Below, piece after piece: positions 26,589-36,648 of a stretch of DNA of 64,000 bases. The translations under genes and the position numbers were made by a program. This DNA is from JBHEBG01 sp046557915 (GTDB taxonomy: Bacteria; Bacteroidota; Bacteroidia; Flavobacteriales; Flavobacteriaceae), in assembly GCF_046557915.1 (NCBI RefSeq), contig NZ_JBHEBG010000002.1:372001-436000 (forward strand), given 5' to 3'. The notes beneath the pieces were generated by a model. The model did not search any database and had not been told where the DNA came from. It saw only the letters and a list, made by a program, of their open reading frames with translations. Numbering within the stretch: position 1 is the stretch's first letter; each line of letters begins with the position of its first letter.

Positions 26589-29500
26589 AAAAACCGATAC
26601 CTTTTCTGTCCTCTTTTTGGATAACGGGAAAATGGGTCAATGCATTTAATATATCTTCTTGTTCTATGCGGATAAGCGATTCATTGCTGATATCCGTCAG
26701 GGTAGAAATACGATTTGCCTGGGACTCCACAACCTTTTCAAATACGTTTCTTACCGTTCTCCCATTGCCAAAATGTTTATCCCGGTTTAGATAGATTTGC
26801 TCAAAAAATGAGGATAATGTCGGAATTCCGGCCTCGCTAATTTGATAGTTGTTGTTGGAGCAAAATAGCTGGAATATTTGCATTAATTCGGTGGGAGAAT
26901 AATCGCCAAAATCCATATAACGGTTAAAACGGGATTGAAGGCCCGAGTTGGATTTTATAAATTTGTCCATATCTTGCTTATAACCTGCTACCACTACTAT
27001 GAGCCGATCTCTATCATCCTCCATTCTTTTTAAGAGGGTGGCAATGGCCTCACTACCAAAATCGTTACCTCCACCCGAGGAGTTTAAGGTATAGGCCTCA
27101 TCTATAAAAAGTACGCCGTTTAGTGCAGAATCTATTACTTCATTGGTTTTCGGTGCAGTCTGCCCAACATACTGCCCTATAAGGTGAGATCGGTCAACTT
27201 CAATGACATGTCCTTTGCCTATGATGCCCATAGCCCTGAAAATTCTTCCCAGCAAGCGGGCCACGGTAGTCTTACCCGTACCCGGAGGGCCCTGAAATAC
27301 TAAGTGCAAGGACAATTTGGTAGATGACATCCCTTGTTGGGACCTCATTTTCTCTACCTTGATGAAATTGATGAGCACATTTATTTCTTTTTTTATGTTA
27401 TCGAGTCCAATAAGCTTTTCCAAATCGGCAAGTACGTCTTCCAAAGATTCCTCACTAGCTTCTTGAAAAACGTCGGCCAGGGCGTTATCAACATCTTTTA
27501 GGGTGAGACTAGAAAGCACATCATCCGGGATGTGCCCATAATCGGACAGTCTAATGGACTGGGCCTGTAAAATACGCTCAAAAGAGTTCCTAACCGTTCT
27601 GGCATTGCCGAAGGTATCGTCCTTGGTTTCGTATAGATATTTGTAATACCGAAACAATTTTTGTTCGGCATCGCCATGTACGTTCATGGAATTGTTGTTA
27701 CAGAACAACTTAAATATTTCAAGCAGTTCATTGGGATTGTAATCGTGAAAGTTAAAATAACGATTGAATCGCGAGCGCAGCCCAGGATTGGCTTCCAAAA
27801 AGTTTTGCATGGGTTCTGGATATCCAGCTACGATGACCATTAACTTATCACGATCGTCCTCCATACGTTTCAAAAGAGTATCTATGGCTTCCGCTCCGTA
27901 ATCACTACCATCCGATTTACTTAAGGTATACGCCTCATCTATAAAAAGTATTCCGCCAATGGCCTGATCTATCAGTTCATTGGTCTTTGGTGCGGTTTGA
28001 CCAACAAATGAGGCCACCAATTGCGAACGGTCTACTTCTACTACGTGCCCGCTAGATAATATCCCTAGGGCATGATAAATTTTCCCTAACAACCGAGCTA
28101 CGGTAGTTTTACCTGTCCCTGGGGGGCCTAAGAATACCGTATGCATGCTTATGGGGTTCTTGGTAAGGCCTTTTTCGCGTCTTAGTTTTTCAATTTTTGT
28201 GTATTTGGTAAGGGTTTCAATATCATTTTTAATATTGGCTAGACCAATCATGGCGTTTACCTCTTTCATCACCTCATCTAGGGAAGGTTTGTCGGACATA
28301 TCTAGTTCATCCCCATGTTTTTCTTTTTCTGCTTGGGCGGCGGATAGGTTGCCGGTAAAGGTCTGATTGTTGGGGTTTAGGTCCACAGCTTTTTGAAAGT
28401 GGGAGACCGCTTTTGTAAAACCGTATAATTTGAAATAGCAGAAACCGAGTTGATTGTGGACTTCCTCTTCCTCTGGAACCAACTCCAACGCTTTTAGGTA
28501 ATGACCAATGGCTTTCTTGTAATCTTCCTGCTTAAAATATAAAAACGCCAGATCCTTGTTTGCCGCAAAATGGGAAGCATTCATTTTCAACGCTTTTTCA
28601 TAAGCGGACAAGGCATGTTTAAAATCTCCTTTGTCCCTGTACGAATTGCCCAGTGCATTTGCGGCATCCACATATTTTGGATCTAGCTCCAGAGCTTTTT
28701 GATAATATTCTATGGATGCGTCGTAGGCCCTTTGTGCATGATAAGCAGTAGCAAGGTTATAATTGCCCTTTGGATCGTTGGGTAGCTTTTCCAGGTATTT
28801 ATTAAAAAAGGTAATGGCCGTACTGTAGTCTTGTTGGTTATAGGCGTTCATTGCCTGCTGGTTAAGTGCCATAGCTTCTTGGACCACTTCGGCGGACATG
28901 CCTTGATATACCTTCGCATTCGCCAAGGCTATTTGAACGTTGGTTTTATAGATTTCATTGTTGGGATCCAAATCACTGGCCTTTTGAAAAAACTCTGCGG
29001 CCAAAGCGTACTGATGATTTGCATAATAGCAACTGCCCAAGTTGTTACGGGTCTCCGCATCTTCTTTTAGGGCCAAAGCTTGTTCAAAAGCATCAATGGC
29101 TTCTTTGTAATGTTTGATCTGGGTATAGGCGTTGCCCAATAAATTTAGTGCCGAGGTATTGGTAGGATCCAACTCCAGTGCCCGTTTTATTTTGGGTATA
29201 CACTCTTCATGGCGTCCAAGGTTAAAAAGCGCATTGCCCAGGTTAAAAGTAATAATGGCATCAGTGGGGTTCAATGCAACGGCCCTTTGATAGTATTCCA
29301 ATGCTTCCTGATATTTGGATTGACTAAAAAAGTCGGTCCCTTTCTGGTTTAAATCATTGGCTTCCTTATGCGCGCCTATTTGTTCCGGGCTAAGTTGGTT
29401 CTGCGCTTTAGCGTAGTCAAGATTTTGTTTATAGAAGGTATTGGTAGGATCAATGGTCATGGCCCTTTCAAAGACCACCACCGCTTTATCGAAGATGTTT

Positions 29501-30330
29501 AGCCTTGTATAGCAACAACCAAGGTCGTTGAAGGTATTGGCATTGTTGGTATCTATTCCCAAGGCAAATGAATAGGCCTCCACGGCATCATTGTCATTGC
29601 CATTGGCTACATGGCTCCCAGCTAAATTTCTAAAAAAAACCGGATCCTTGGGGTTTTCTTGCGTAGCTTTTTGATAGTAGAAAATGGCCTGATCATACTC
29701 TTTGTTCCGGTGGTACGAATTCCCTTTTTCATTATATTGAAGCGATCGTAGTTTGGCGGGGTTCAAGGCAAAATTATCTTGAGACTCTTTGGTAGTCTTT
29801 AAGTTACTATGATAAAGGGGTTCTGCCGGATTCAGTTCCGCGGCCTTTGCAAAATATTCGGCCGCCTTGCCAAACTCGAATAATTTAAAATACGCATTTG
29901 CCAACTCATTGTATGTTTCTGGTTTGGGAGATAGCAGTGCTGCTTTTTCATAATACTCCACGCACTTGGTGTAAATCTGTTTTTTAGTATGTATAACACC
30001 CATATAATGATACGTATCCCCATCGCTTGGCTCTAAAGCAATACTTTTTTGGTAACACTCCAAGGCCTCATCGTCCTTATGGGTTTCAAAATATAAATTG
30101 CCCAAGGATTTAAGCGCGGAGACGTAATTTGGATTTAGCTCAAGAGCTTTTTGAAAATTACTAACTGCCTCGGGATATGCCTTTTTCATGTGGTAGCAAG
30201 AACCAAGATTGCTAAAACATGCCGGGTTGGAGGGGTCTTGGGCAGCAGCTTGGGAGAAGTACGTGATGGCCTCATCGTAATTCCCCGCATTAAAACTGCT
30301 AATGCCTTTGCTTATCAAATCGTTTGTCAC
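26587..30330 (-). CDS. TPR protein with two CbbX/SpoVK-type AAA+ ATPase domains
   Basis: This 1247-residue cytoplasmic protein starts with about eighteen TPR units (about 4-660; repeats such as ALELDPKYVDAANALGNSY). Two AAA+ modules of the CbbX/CfxQ/SpoVK type follow. Module 1 has Walker A GPPGTGKTTVARLLGKIY near residue 735 and Walker B GGILFIDEAYTL. Module 2 has Walker A GPPGTGKTTVARLLGRIF near 1015 and Walker B GVLFIDEAYTL. Sensor/arginine-finger regions (NPGLRSRFNRY, NSGLQSRFNRY) are intact in both. It probably remodels or assembles a protein complex, with the TPRs selecting clients. The C-terminal half resembles EccA-type ATPases, but no ESX genes are nearby. It is a stand-alone gene. 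Confidence 0.92.
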   Translation of the reverse strand: MTNDLISKGISSFNAGNYDEAITYFSQAAAQDPSNPACFSNLGSCYHMKKAYPEAVSNFQKALELNPNYVSALKSLGNLYFETHKDDEALECYQKSIALEPSDGDTYHYMGVIHTKKQIYTKCVEYYEKAALLSPKPETYNELANAYFKLFEFGKAAEYFAKAAELNPAEPLYHSNLKTTKESQDNFALNPAKLRSLQYNEKGNSYHRNKEYDQAIFYYQKATQENPKDPVFFRNLAGSHVANGNDNDAVEAYSFALGIDTNNANTFNDLGCCYTRLNIFDKAVVVFERAMTIDPTNTFYKQNLDYAKAQNQLSPEQIGAHKEANDLNQKGTDFFSQSKYQEALEYYQRAVALNPTDAIITFNLGNALFNLGRHEECIPKIKRALELDPTNTSALNLLGNAYTQIKHYKEAIDAFEQALALKEDAETRNNLGSCYYANHQYALAAEFFQKASDLDPNNEIYKTNVQIALANAKVYQGMSAEVVQEAMALNQQAMNAYNQQDYSTAITFFNKYLEKLPNDPKGNYNLATAYHAQRAYDASIEYYQKALELDPKYVDAANALGNSYRDKGDFKHALSAYEKALKMNASHFAANKDLAFLYFKQEDYKKAIGHYLKALELVPEEEEVHNQLGFCYFKLYGFTKAVSHFQKAVDLNPNNQTFTGNLSAAQAEKEKHGDELDMSDKPSLDEVMKEVNAMIGLANIKNDIETLTKYTKIEKLRREKGLTKNPISMHTVFLGPPGTGKTTVARLLGKIYHALGILSSGHVVEVDRSQLVASFVGQTAPKTNELIDQAIGGILFIDEAYTLSKSDGSDYGAEAIDTLLKRMEDDRDKLMVIVAGYPEPMQNFLEANPGLRSRFNRYFNFHDYNPNELLEIFKLFCNNNSMNVHGDAEQKLFRYYKYLYETKDDTFGNARTVRNSFERILQAQSIRLSDYGHIPDDVLSSLTLKDVDNALADVFQEASEESLEDVLADLEKLIGLDNIKKEINVLINFIKVEKMRSQQGMSSTKLSLHLVFQGPPGTGKTTVARLLGRIFRAMGIIGKGHVIEVDRSHLIGQYVGQTAPKTNEVIDSALNGVLFIDEAYTLNSSGGGNDFGSEAIATLLKRMEDDRDRLIVVVAGYKQDMDKFIKSNSGLQSRFNRYMDFGDYSPTELMQIFQLFCSNNNYQISEAGIPTLSSFFEQIYLNRDKHFGNGRTVRNVFEKVVESQANRISTLTDISNESLIRIEQEDILNALTHFPVIQKEDRKGIGF

Positions 30331-30467
30331 TGGTGGGTAGTTTAGTTTTCAATGTACAAAATTTGAAGGTTTGATGGGAATCCTTAATAGATTTTTCTTG
30401 AAAAAAGGTAATGAAATTGGAGATGGGGTGGTAACGGATTTTTGATAATTATACTTATATTGGGAAT

Positions 30468-30722
30468 ATGATAACACGTAGGGCGTTTATGGGGGTTTGC
30501 ACCTTGTCTTTGGTTTATTTGCCGGTTTTAGGATGTGTCAGCAAGGAGAATGATACGGATGTCGGTTGGTTCCTTTCCCAAACCGAAGTTATGGCCGTAG
30601 GACGGTCCTATCATCAAAATTTATTTTTATCCCTTGATAACGATACCGTACTCATCAATGGTTGGATATTGACCCTTGCCGAAGCGGAAGTATGTAAAAA
30701 AATATATCTTGAAAGTGCATAG
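30468..30722 (+). CDS. Small Tat-signal subunit of a GMC oxidoreductase
   Basis: This 84-residue protein begins with a twin-arginine-type signal (ITRRAFMGVCTLSLV) and has a possible lipobox (LPVLGC). The tail (INGWILTLAEAEVC) resembles the GW-LS-EA-C ending of small companion subunits of FAD-dependent sugar dehydrogenases. Its last bases overlap the GMC gene start by 8 bp (GTGCATAG), so the two are translationally coupled. It is expected to carry the folded FAD subunit through the Tat pore. The assignment rests on size, signal and coupling. Confidence 0.72.
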   Translation: MITRRAFMGVCTLSLVYLPVLGCVSKENDTDVGWFLSQTEVMAVGRSYHQNLFLSLDNDTVLINGWILTLAEAEVCKKIYLESA

Positions 30723-32244
30723 GGATCTCGCCACCTTACCCGATCAGAATACCGTAACCTGCGACTTGTGTATTGTTGGGGCAGGGGCTGCGGGCATCAG
30801 CATGGCCATAGATTGGCTCAAGGCCGGAAAAAAAGTGATCCTGTTGGAAGCCGGAGGTTTTGAATTTGATGTAGAAACACAGGCGCTGAACAACGGTACC
30901 AACATAGGGCAACGTTACTATGCCCTACCTGCGACCCGACTTCGATTTTTCGGTGGAACTACCATGCATTGGGGCGGTTACTGCACCCCTTTGGATCCCA
31001 TCGATTTTGAAACAAGACCGTATGTGCCCCATTCGGGATGGCCCATAAGCTATAAAGAATTCGCTTCCTTTTTACCGGCAGCCAGTAAAATGGTGGAAAT
31101 TGATGATGAAACCTGGAATCTTGATACCTATATCGCCGACAAAGAAAATTATGTGCCGCTAGATTTGGACCCATCCGTGTTCTACTCCAAATTGTTCAAA
31201 TTTTCGCCGCCTACGCGATTTGGGGAAAAGTACAGAAAGGCCCTTGTGGAGTCGACCTCCGTTACCGTCTATACACATGCGAACCTTACCGACATCGTAT
31301 TAAACGAGGCGGGGCAGCAAGTAAAAAAAGTGCGGGCCAAAAGTCTAAACGGTAATACACTCACCGTAAATGCGGATCACTATGTGCTGGCCATGGGGGC
31401 CATTCAGAATGCACGTATGCTGTTGGCGAATAACAAACAGCATAAGCAGGGTATAGGTAATCATAACGATCTGGTAGGGCGTTACTTTATGGAGCACCCC
31501 GAAGTCAAGGCCGGACAAATCTTTCTAAAAAAGCCACAATCTATGAAATTGTATTTTTTCGATTATTTAAAGATCAAAATGTACAGCGAATTGGCCATAG
31601 CGGAAGAAGCGCAGCGGGCGCACGGTCTATTGAATGTAACTGCGGCGCTATCCCCAAAAGAACTTTCAGGGGACTGGGCATGGATCAACACCTTACCCAG
31701 AGAAGGAAAAAAGAGTTATGATTTCTGGATGAAATCCGAAAAAAAAGTGCTGGCAAGGCCTCCGAGCGATGTTGATACGAGAAAATACCGTACCTATCAG
31801 ATGCAGATACGGATGGAACAATCCCCCAACCCCAATTCTAGGATTACCTTGGATAGTAAAAAAGATAGACTCGGTATTCCCGAACCTGTACTCAATTGGC
31901 AACTGACATCATTAGAGCGAAATTCCATAAAAGGTATGTATACCGTTTTGGGCAAAGAATTGATACGGTCCGGTATTGGTAGGCTACATGCTCCGGATTG
32001 GGTGTTTGATACCTCGCTGCAATGGCCCGATACCCTTGGTGGGGGGTGGCATCATATGGGGACCACCCGCATGCACAACGACCCTAAAAAAGGAGTTGTG
32101 GATGCCAATTGTACCGTACATGGCATAAACAACTTGCATATAGCGGGATCCTCTTGTTTTACCACCGCAGGATCTGCCAACCCTACCTTGTCACTAATTG
32201 CATTAACGTTACGACTAAGCAAACATCTAAAACAACATTTATAA
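30715..32244 (+). CDS. GMC-family FAD oxidoreductase
   Basis: This is a 509-residue FAD enzyme. The dinucleotide-binding motif VGAGAAGISMAIDWLKAGKKVILLEAG is near the N-terminus, RFFGGTTMHWGGYC is the FAD/substrate loop, and the C-terminal GGGWHHMGTTRMHNDP plus SCFTTAGSANPTLS carries the catalytic His/Asn region. It probably oxidises sugar or polyol hydroxyls in the periplasm, passing electrons on. It has no signal of its own and likely hitchhikes on the upstream Tat subunit. GTG at 30715 gives the usual short N-terminus (HRDLATLP); an ATG at 30676 is the alternative. Confidence 0.9.
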   Translation: MHRDLATLPDQNTVTCDLCIVGAGAAGISMAIDWLKAGKKVILLEAGGFEFDVETQALNNGTNIGQRYYALPATRLRFFGGTTMHWGGYCTPLDPIDFETRPYVPHSGWPISYKEFASFLPAASKMVEIDDETWNLDTYIADKENYVPLDLDPSVFYSKLFKFSPPTRFGEKYRKALVESTSVTVYTHANLTDIVLNEAGQQVKKVRAKSLNGNTLTVNADHYVLAMGAIQNARMLLANNKQHKQGIGNHNDLVGRYFMEHPEVKAGQIFLKKPQSMKLYFFDYLKIKMYSELAIAEEAQRAHGLLNVTAALSPKELSGDWAWINTLPREGKKSYDFWMKSEKKVLARPPSDVDTRKYRTYQMQIRMEQSPNPNSRITLDSKKDRLGIPEPVLNWQLTSLERNSIKGMYTVLGKELIRSGIGRLHAPDWVFDTSLQWPDTLGGGWHHMGTTRMHNDPKKGVVDANCTVHGINNLHIAGSSCFTTAGSANPTLSLIALTLRLSKHLKQHL

Positions 32245-32337
32245 CTTAAAAGTCATTTATCAACTTAACCAATTTCTCAATAGTCTCATTAAAATGGGAA
32301 AAGCAATATAGATCTGCATCACCCGTAGTCCAATTGT

Positions 32338-35300
32338 CTAATCGTCACTTGCTTTAGCAGTATCTTCTGTTTCAACTGTTTTAGCCGTAAATATAATTTG
32401 CGCGCTAGCAGATACCGAAGAATTTGGAACTTTTTGGTTTCCCTTGTCCAAAAAAGAAGCCATTAATACATATTTACCCGCGCTATTGTCTTTAAGATGG
32501 TCTTTAAACGTAAGGGTTCCGGATAGCGGTAATAAATCTTCCTTCAACTGTTTATCTGGGTTCATTGCTAGGATGTAATCTATTATTTGTCCTATTTCCG
32601 CTATTTCCAATTGCGGGTGGGCAGACATCAATGATTCTCCCCATACCCCTGAGCCTCCTTTAATGACCCTATCAATCAGATAATCTTTGTCCTCTGTGGT
32701 ATACCTTTCGGCAATCTCCAGATAACTGGGACCATTTACTTGTTCGTTAATTGCATGGCACGCCCTACAATCGGTTTCGTCCATGATCTTTTTTCCTTCT
32801 GGAACCACATTTTGTTGGTGTCCTATAGTAGCTTTTATAAGGTCTTCACCTTCGGGGATATAGCTAAAGGTAACTTTTACCCGATCATGGGCAATGGATC
32901 CGTTTTCAGAATCACCGTCTTCCGTATCGGTAACCCTAACCGTATAGGCCACCTTTTTATTATCAGTATACAGGGTGTCCTTGGGCTGTATTTCTATCCG
33001 AAGTTGTGGGGCGTTATTACCTGCCAATATTTTAGTATCGGTCACCGCCGTGTTCCCAAATTGGTCCATAACCTTTAATTGTACCGTGTAGGTACCGGCT
33101 TCCGTGAACGTATGGGTCATATCCAAGGTTCTGGATACCACTTCGGAACTGTTCGCCAGCGACCACTCGTATTTTAAGGGATCCCCATCATAATCTTCAG
33201 ATGCTGCTCCGGAAAATTCCACAGTAAGCGGAACGGCCCCAATTTCTTTATCCACCGTTATTCTAGCAACGGGGTTGCGGTTTCCGGCTATATAGGAAAT
33301 TTTGCTCAAGCGGGCATCCAAATTTCTGGAATTCCATTTTTGTCCGTATTCCAAAGTATACAAGTTGCCATCCGAGCCAAATATCATATCCATGGGATGC
33401 GAAAATTCGGTATTGGGCATAAAGGGATCTGCTTTTACATAGTTTTGATCTTCATCCAAAGTCACTACATAGATCCAATCGCGCATCCATTCATATACAA
33501 AAAGTTTGTTTTCGAAATATTGGGGAAATATGTTCTCACCGGCATCGGGAAATTCAGAAGAATGGAAAACCGGCCCACCCATTGGGTTAACGCCTCCCTC
33601 TCCCAACCAGGGAAATTCTTCGGAACGGTCGTAGGAATACCAAATAAGCGATTCTTGTGCTGGCGGGAGCTTTTTAATACCAGTGTTATTGGGTGAATCA
33701 TTGATTATTTGATCTGGAATAAATTTTGGTCCTGATTTTTGGGTTACAAAATCATAATCGTTGTATTGTTGGTTATTGCCACGGAGGTAGGGCCATCCCC
33801 AGAATCCGGCCTTTCTCGCCTGATCGAACTCTCCCATGCCTTTAGGTCCACGATTGGGATCGCCTGTACCGGCATCGGGGCCTACATCGCCCCAATAGAC
33901 ATAACCCGTTTTATAATCAATGGAAAATCTAAAGGGATTGCGGCATCCCATAATATATATTTCAGGTCTGGTATTAGGAGTGCCAGCTGCAAATAGATTC
34001 CCTTCGGGTATGGAGTAGGTACCATCGTCCTTAGGTTTTATCCGTAATATTTTACCTCTTAGATCATTGGTGTTGGCCGCAGATTTCTGGGCATCCCATA
34101 ACGCCCTTCCTTCACGTTCATCAATAGGGGCGAAGCCCTGCGACTCAAAGGGGTTGGTATTGTCACCGGTTGCAATGAACAAGTTGCCGTCCGGACCAAA
34201 CTCCAAAGCACCACCACTATGGCAACATTCTCGTATCAAAGGAATTTTAACAAGGATCTTCTCCGAATTTAAATCCAGAGTATCGTCCTTAAGTGTAAAC
34301 CTGGATATATATTGTTCTGCTACATCTCCTGGAGCGGAATAGAAAAGATATATCCAGTGGTTCTTTTCATAGTTGGGATCAACCGCTAGTCCCAATAATC
34401 CATCCTCATTCCCATAAAACAAATCCAATTTGGAAATTTCCTTAGTGGTAGAAGTTGAGAAATCATATAATTTGAGTCTCCCCCGTCTTTCTATGAACAA
34501 GATTCCCCTACCAGGCAATTCGGCCAATTCCATGGGTTCGTCCAGATTAAAATCCAATACTTTTTTAACGAATCTGTTTTCGGGAGGTACCCTATCTGTT
34601 TTTGCCCTTTTATAATTGCGCGGACCGTTGCCCATCGCATAATTGATTCCGGCCTCCAGATGGCCTAGAAATGTTGTATCGGCATAGGTCTCCTCTGTGT
34701 GCCCCATAGCGGTATAAAAAGACCTGCCACCATCATACTCATGATACCAAGAAATAGGGTGGAGCTCCCCATTTTTACCTCCTTCATAGGAGCTTTCATC
34801 AATTTCTATCAGTACGTTGATATCATTATTTATGCTTTTAAAATTATACCACTCATCTTCCTTTACCCAAACACTGTCTAGCATTTTTGTGGTAACATGG
34901 TCTCCATTAACTACATTTAGGGTAGCAGTTTGTATTTTGGGATGGTCTTCGAAATAGGCCCCCACCAATTTGTTGAACCATGGCCAATCGAACTCGGTAT
35001 CCGTAGCCGCATGTACACCAACAAAACCACCACCCGCTTGTATATAGCGCTCAAAATCGGCCTGTTGTACAGCGTCCAGGATATCCCCTGTAGTATTTAA
35101 GAAGACCACGGCATCATAATTCTTCAAGGAATCCTCTACCATATAGGCCACATCTTCGGTAGCAACTACCTTAAAGCCGTTTTTGATACCCAAATTTTTA
35201 AGGGCCATCAACCCGGCCTCGATAGATCCATGCCTAAACCCAGCAGTTTTGCTCAGTACCAATACTTCTTTTTCGTTTTTACCACAGGAAATTAATACGG

Positions 35301-35340
35301 TGAATGCCAAGAGCGCCGCAACAAATTTTATTGAATTCAT
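32338..35340 (-). CDS. ThuA / PQQ sugar dehydrogenase / PKD / cytochrome c fusion lipoprotein
   Basis: This lipoprotein of about 1000 residues (lipobox AFTVLISC) combines four modules. ThuA-like residues are about 20-245 (LSKTAGFRHGSIEAGL, GGGFVGVHAATD, WYHEYDGGRSFYTAMGHT). A glucose/sorbosone dehydrogenase-type PQQ propeller is about 265-690 (GRGILFIERRGRLKLYD, CCHSGGALEFGPDGNLFIATGD, IYIMGCRNPFRFSID). A PKD domain is about 700-785. A class I cytochrome c is next, with haem motif CRACH at about 857-861. A short beta tail ends it. It is expected to oxidise sugars at the cell surface and pass electrons to its own haem. The ATG at 35340 is preferred; 35352 would add four residues. Confidence 0.9.
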   Translation of the reverse strand: MNSIKFVAALLAFTVLISCGKNEKEVLVLSKTAGFRHGSIEAGLMALKNLGIKNGFKVVATEDVAYMVEDSLKNYDAVVFLNTTGDILDAVQQADFERYIQAGGGFVGVHAATDTEFDWPWFNKLVGAYFEDHPKIQTATLNVVNGDHVTTKMLDSVWVKEDEWYNFKSINNDINVLIEIDESSYEGGKNGELHPISWYHEYDGGRSFYTAMGHTEETYADTTFLGHLEAGINYAMGNGPRNYKRAKTDRVPPENRFVKKVLDFNLDEPMELAELPGRGILFIERRGRLKLYDFSTSTTKEISKLDLFYGNEDGLLGLAVDPNYEKNHWIYLFYSAPGDVAEQYISRFTLKDDTLDLNSEKILVKIPLIRECCHSGGALEFGPDGNLFIATGDNTNPFESQGFAPIDEREGRALWDAQKSAANTNDLRGKILRIKPKDDGTYSIPEGNLFAAGTPNTRPEIYIMGCRNPFRFSIDYKTGYVYWGDVGPDAGTGDPNRGPKGMGEFDQARKAGFWGWPYLRGNNQQYNDYDFVTQKSGPKFIPDQIINDSPNNTGIKKLPPAQESLIWYSYDRSEEFPWLGEGGVNPMGGPVFHSSEFPDAGENIFPQYFENKLFVYEWMRDWIYVVTLDEDQNYVKADPFMPNTEFSHPMDMIFGSDGNLYTLEYGQKWNSRNLDARLSKISYIAGNRNPVARITVDKEIGAVPLTVEFSGAASEDYDGDPLKYEWSLANSSEVVSRTLDMTHTFTEAGTYTVQLKVMDQFGNTAVTDTKILAGNNAPQLRIEIQPKDTLYTDNKKVAYTVRVTDTEDGDSENGSIAHDRVKVTFSYIPEGEDLIKATIGHQQNVVPEGKKIMDETDCRACHAINEQVNGPSYLEIAERYTTEDKDYLIDRVIKGGSGVWGESLMSAHPQLEIAEIGQIIDYILAMNPDKQLKEDLLPLSGTLTFKDHLKDNSAGKYVLMASFLDKGNQKVPNSSVSASAQIIFTAKTVETEDTAKASDD

Positions 35341-35614
35341 TCTAAAGATCAATTTTCTAATTGTTATTGTTTAAAGTGGGATATGTTTTATAGCTAAAAT
35401 TATGCATTTATACCTTTCTATCTGTTTACAATTGACCAGTGAAATATTTTATACAAAACTGGTATTGATAAAGTATGCTATGGTAGCTATTCCTTAACTT
35501 GAAATCCAAATTATCATACCCCATATTTTGAAGGTAAAAGGGCAATATTGCATTAGGTTTGATGGAAGATATAAAATTAGTTACTTTTCACTTCCATTTC
35601 AACAAATAATTTCA

Positions 35615-36628
35615 ATGAAACAGAGCATACAAGAAATTCAACCATACAGAGCGGGCGGAATAGTATATCACGCCGATAAATGTTTGCCTTTGGTAGATGC
35701 TGCAAATCGCAAGAAGATCAAAGCTAAAATGTTGTCTAGGCATACCTATCCGGGAGATAGGTTAGACGATAATACCTTAGGGCTAAACAGTATTGGTTAC
35801 TGGGATGCGCACGAACCGCAAGATTGGGGATTGGATTGGCACAGAAATGAAGGCATTGAGTTCCATTTTTTAGAATCGGGTACCATGCCGTATTCCCAGG
35901 AAAACAGGGAAGAAATCTTAAAGCCAGATTATTTAACCATTACAAGGCCTTGGGAAGTACATAAGGTTGGTAACCCTTATGTTGGCATGGGTAAATTTTA
36001 TTGGGTAATAATAGATTTGGGGGTGCGTAGGCCCCACCAAGCCTGGACATGGCCAGATTGGATTACATTAACACCCAACGATTTGCGTAGATTGACCACC
36101 ATATTAAGACAAAACGAAAAGTCTATTTTAAAAACCAACAAAGAGGTCCGGAATTGTTTCATCAACATTGGTAAGGCCCTGGATCAGGATAAATTGGGCA
36201 GCAATACATCAAAAATAAGGGTACTTATCAATTATTTGCTGATATTGATACTCGATTTGTTGAATACAGACGATATTGTATTGAACGAGTCCCTTACAGA
36301 AAGTTCTAGAAGTGTAAACTTCTTTTTAAAAGAGCTGGAAAACAGCCTTGCGGAAAATTGGAACATAGACTTAATGTCGCATTCGGCAGGGGTAGGGGTG
36401 ACCAGATTTACTTATCACTGCAAGCAGCTTACAAACCTAACACCTATGCGCTATTTGATGATGAGGCGCGTGGAAATGTCCAAAAAAATACTGTTGGAAA
36501 GCGGGGATTTCACCATAACGGAGGTAGCCTACCAATGTGGTTTTACTACAGGTCAATATTTTTCCTCGGTATTTAAAAAACACGAAAAATGTACCCCAAA
36601 TCAGTATAGAAAAAAAAACTTAAATTAG
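35615..36628 (+). CDS. AraC-family transcriptional regulator
   Basis: This 337-residue regulator is divergent from the ThuA fusion gene. It has an N-terminal cupin-like region (GLDWHRNEGIEFHFLESGTMPYS, ITRPWEVHKVGNPYVGMG) and a C-terminal AraC double HTH (NIDLMSHSAGVGVTRFTYHCKQ, TITEVAYQCGFTTGQYFSSVFK). The ATG at 35615 is used; upstream in-frame sequence from a TTG at 35528 is not family-like. It may control the divergent ThuA/dehydrogenase gene. Confidence 0.9.
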   Translation: MKQSIQEIQPYRAGGIVYHADKCLPLVDAANRKKIKAKMLSRHTYPGDRLDDNTLGLNSIGYWDAHEPQDWGLDWHRNEGIEFHFLESGTMPYSQENREEILKPDYLTITRPWEVHKVGNPYVGMGKFYWVIIDLGVRRPHQAWTWPDWITLTPNDLRRLTTILRQNEKSILKTNKEVRNCFINIGKALDQDKLGSNTSKIRVLINYLLILILDLLNTDDIVLNESLTESSRSVNFFLKELENSLAENWNIDLMSHSAGVGVTRFTYHCKQLTNLTPMRYLMMRRVEMSKKILLESGDFTITEVAYQCGFTTGQYFSSVFKKHEKCTPNQYRKKNLN

Positions 36629-36648
36629 GGTATTCGCAGTAGCGCTCA

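Noticed and set aside
27265..28135. Type VII secretion component (EccA-like)
   Set aside because: The ATPase type is similar, but there are no ESX/WXG100, EccB/C/D or FtsK-like genes in the window.
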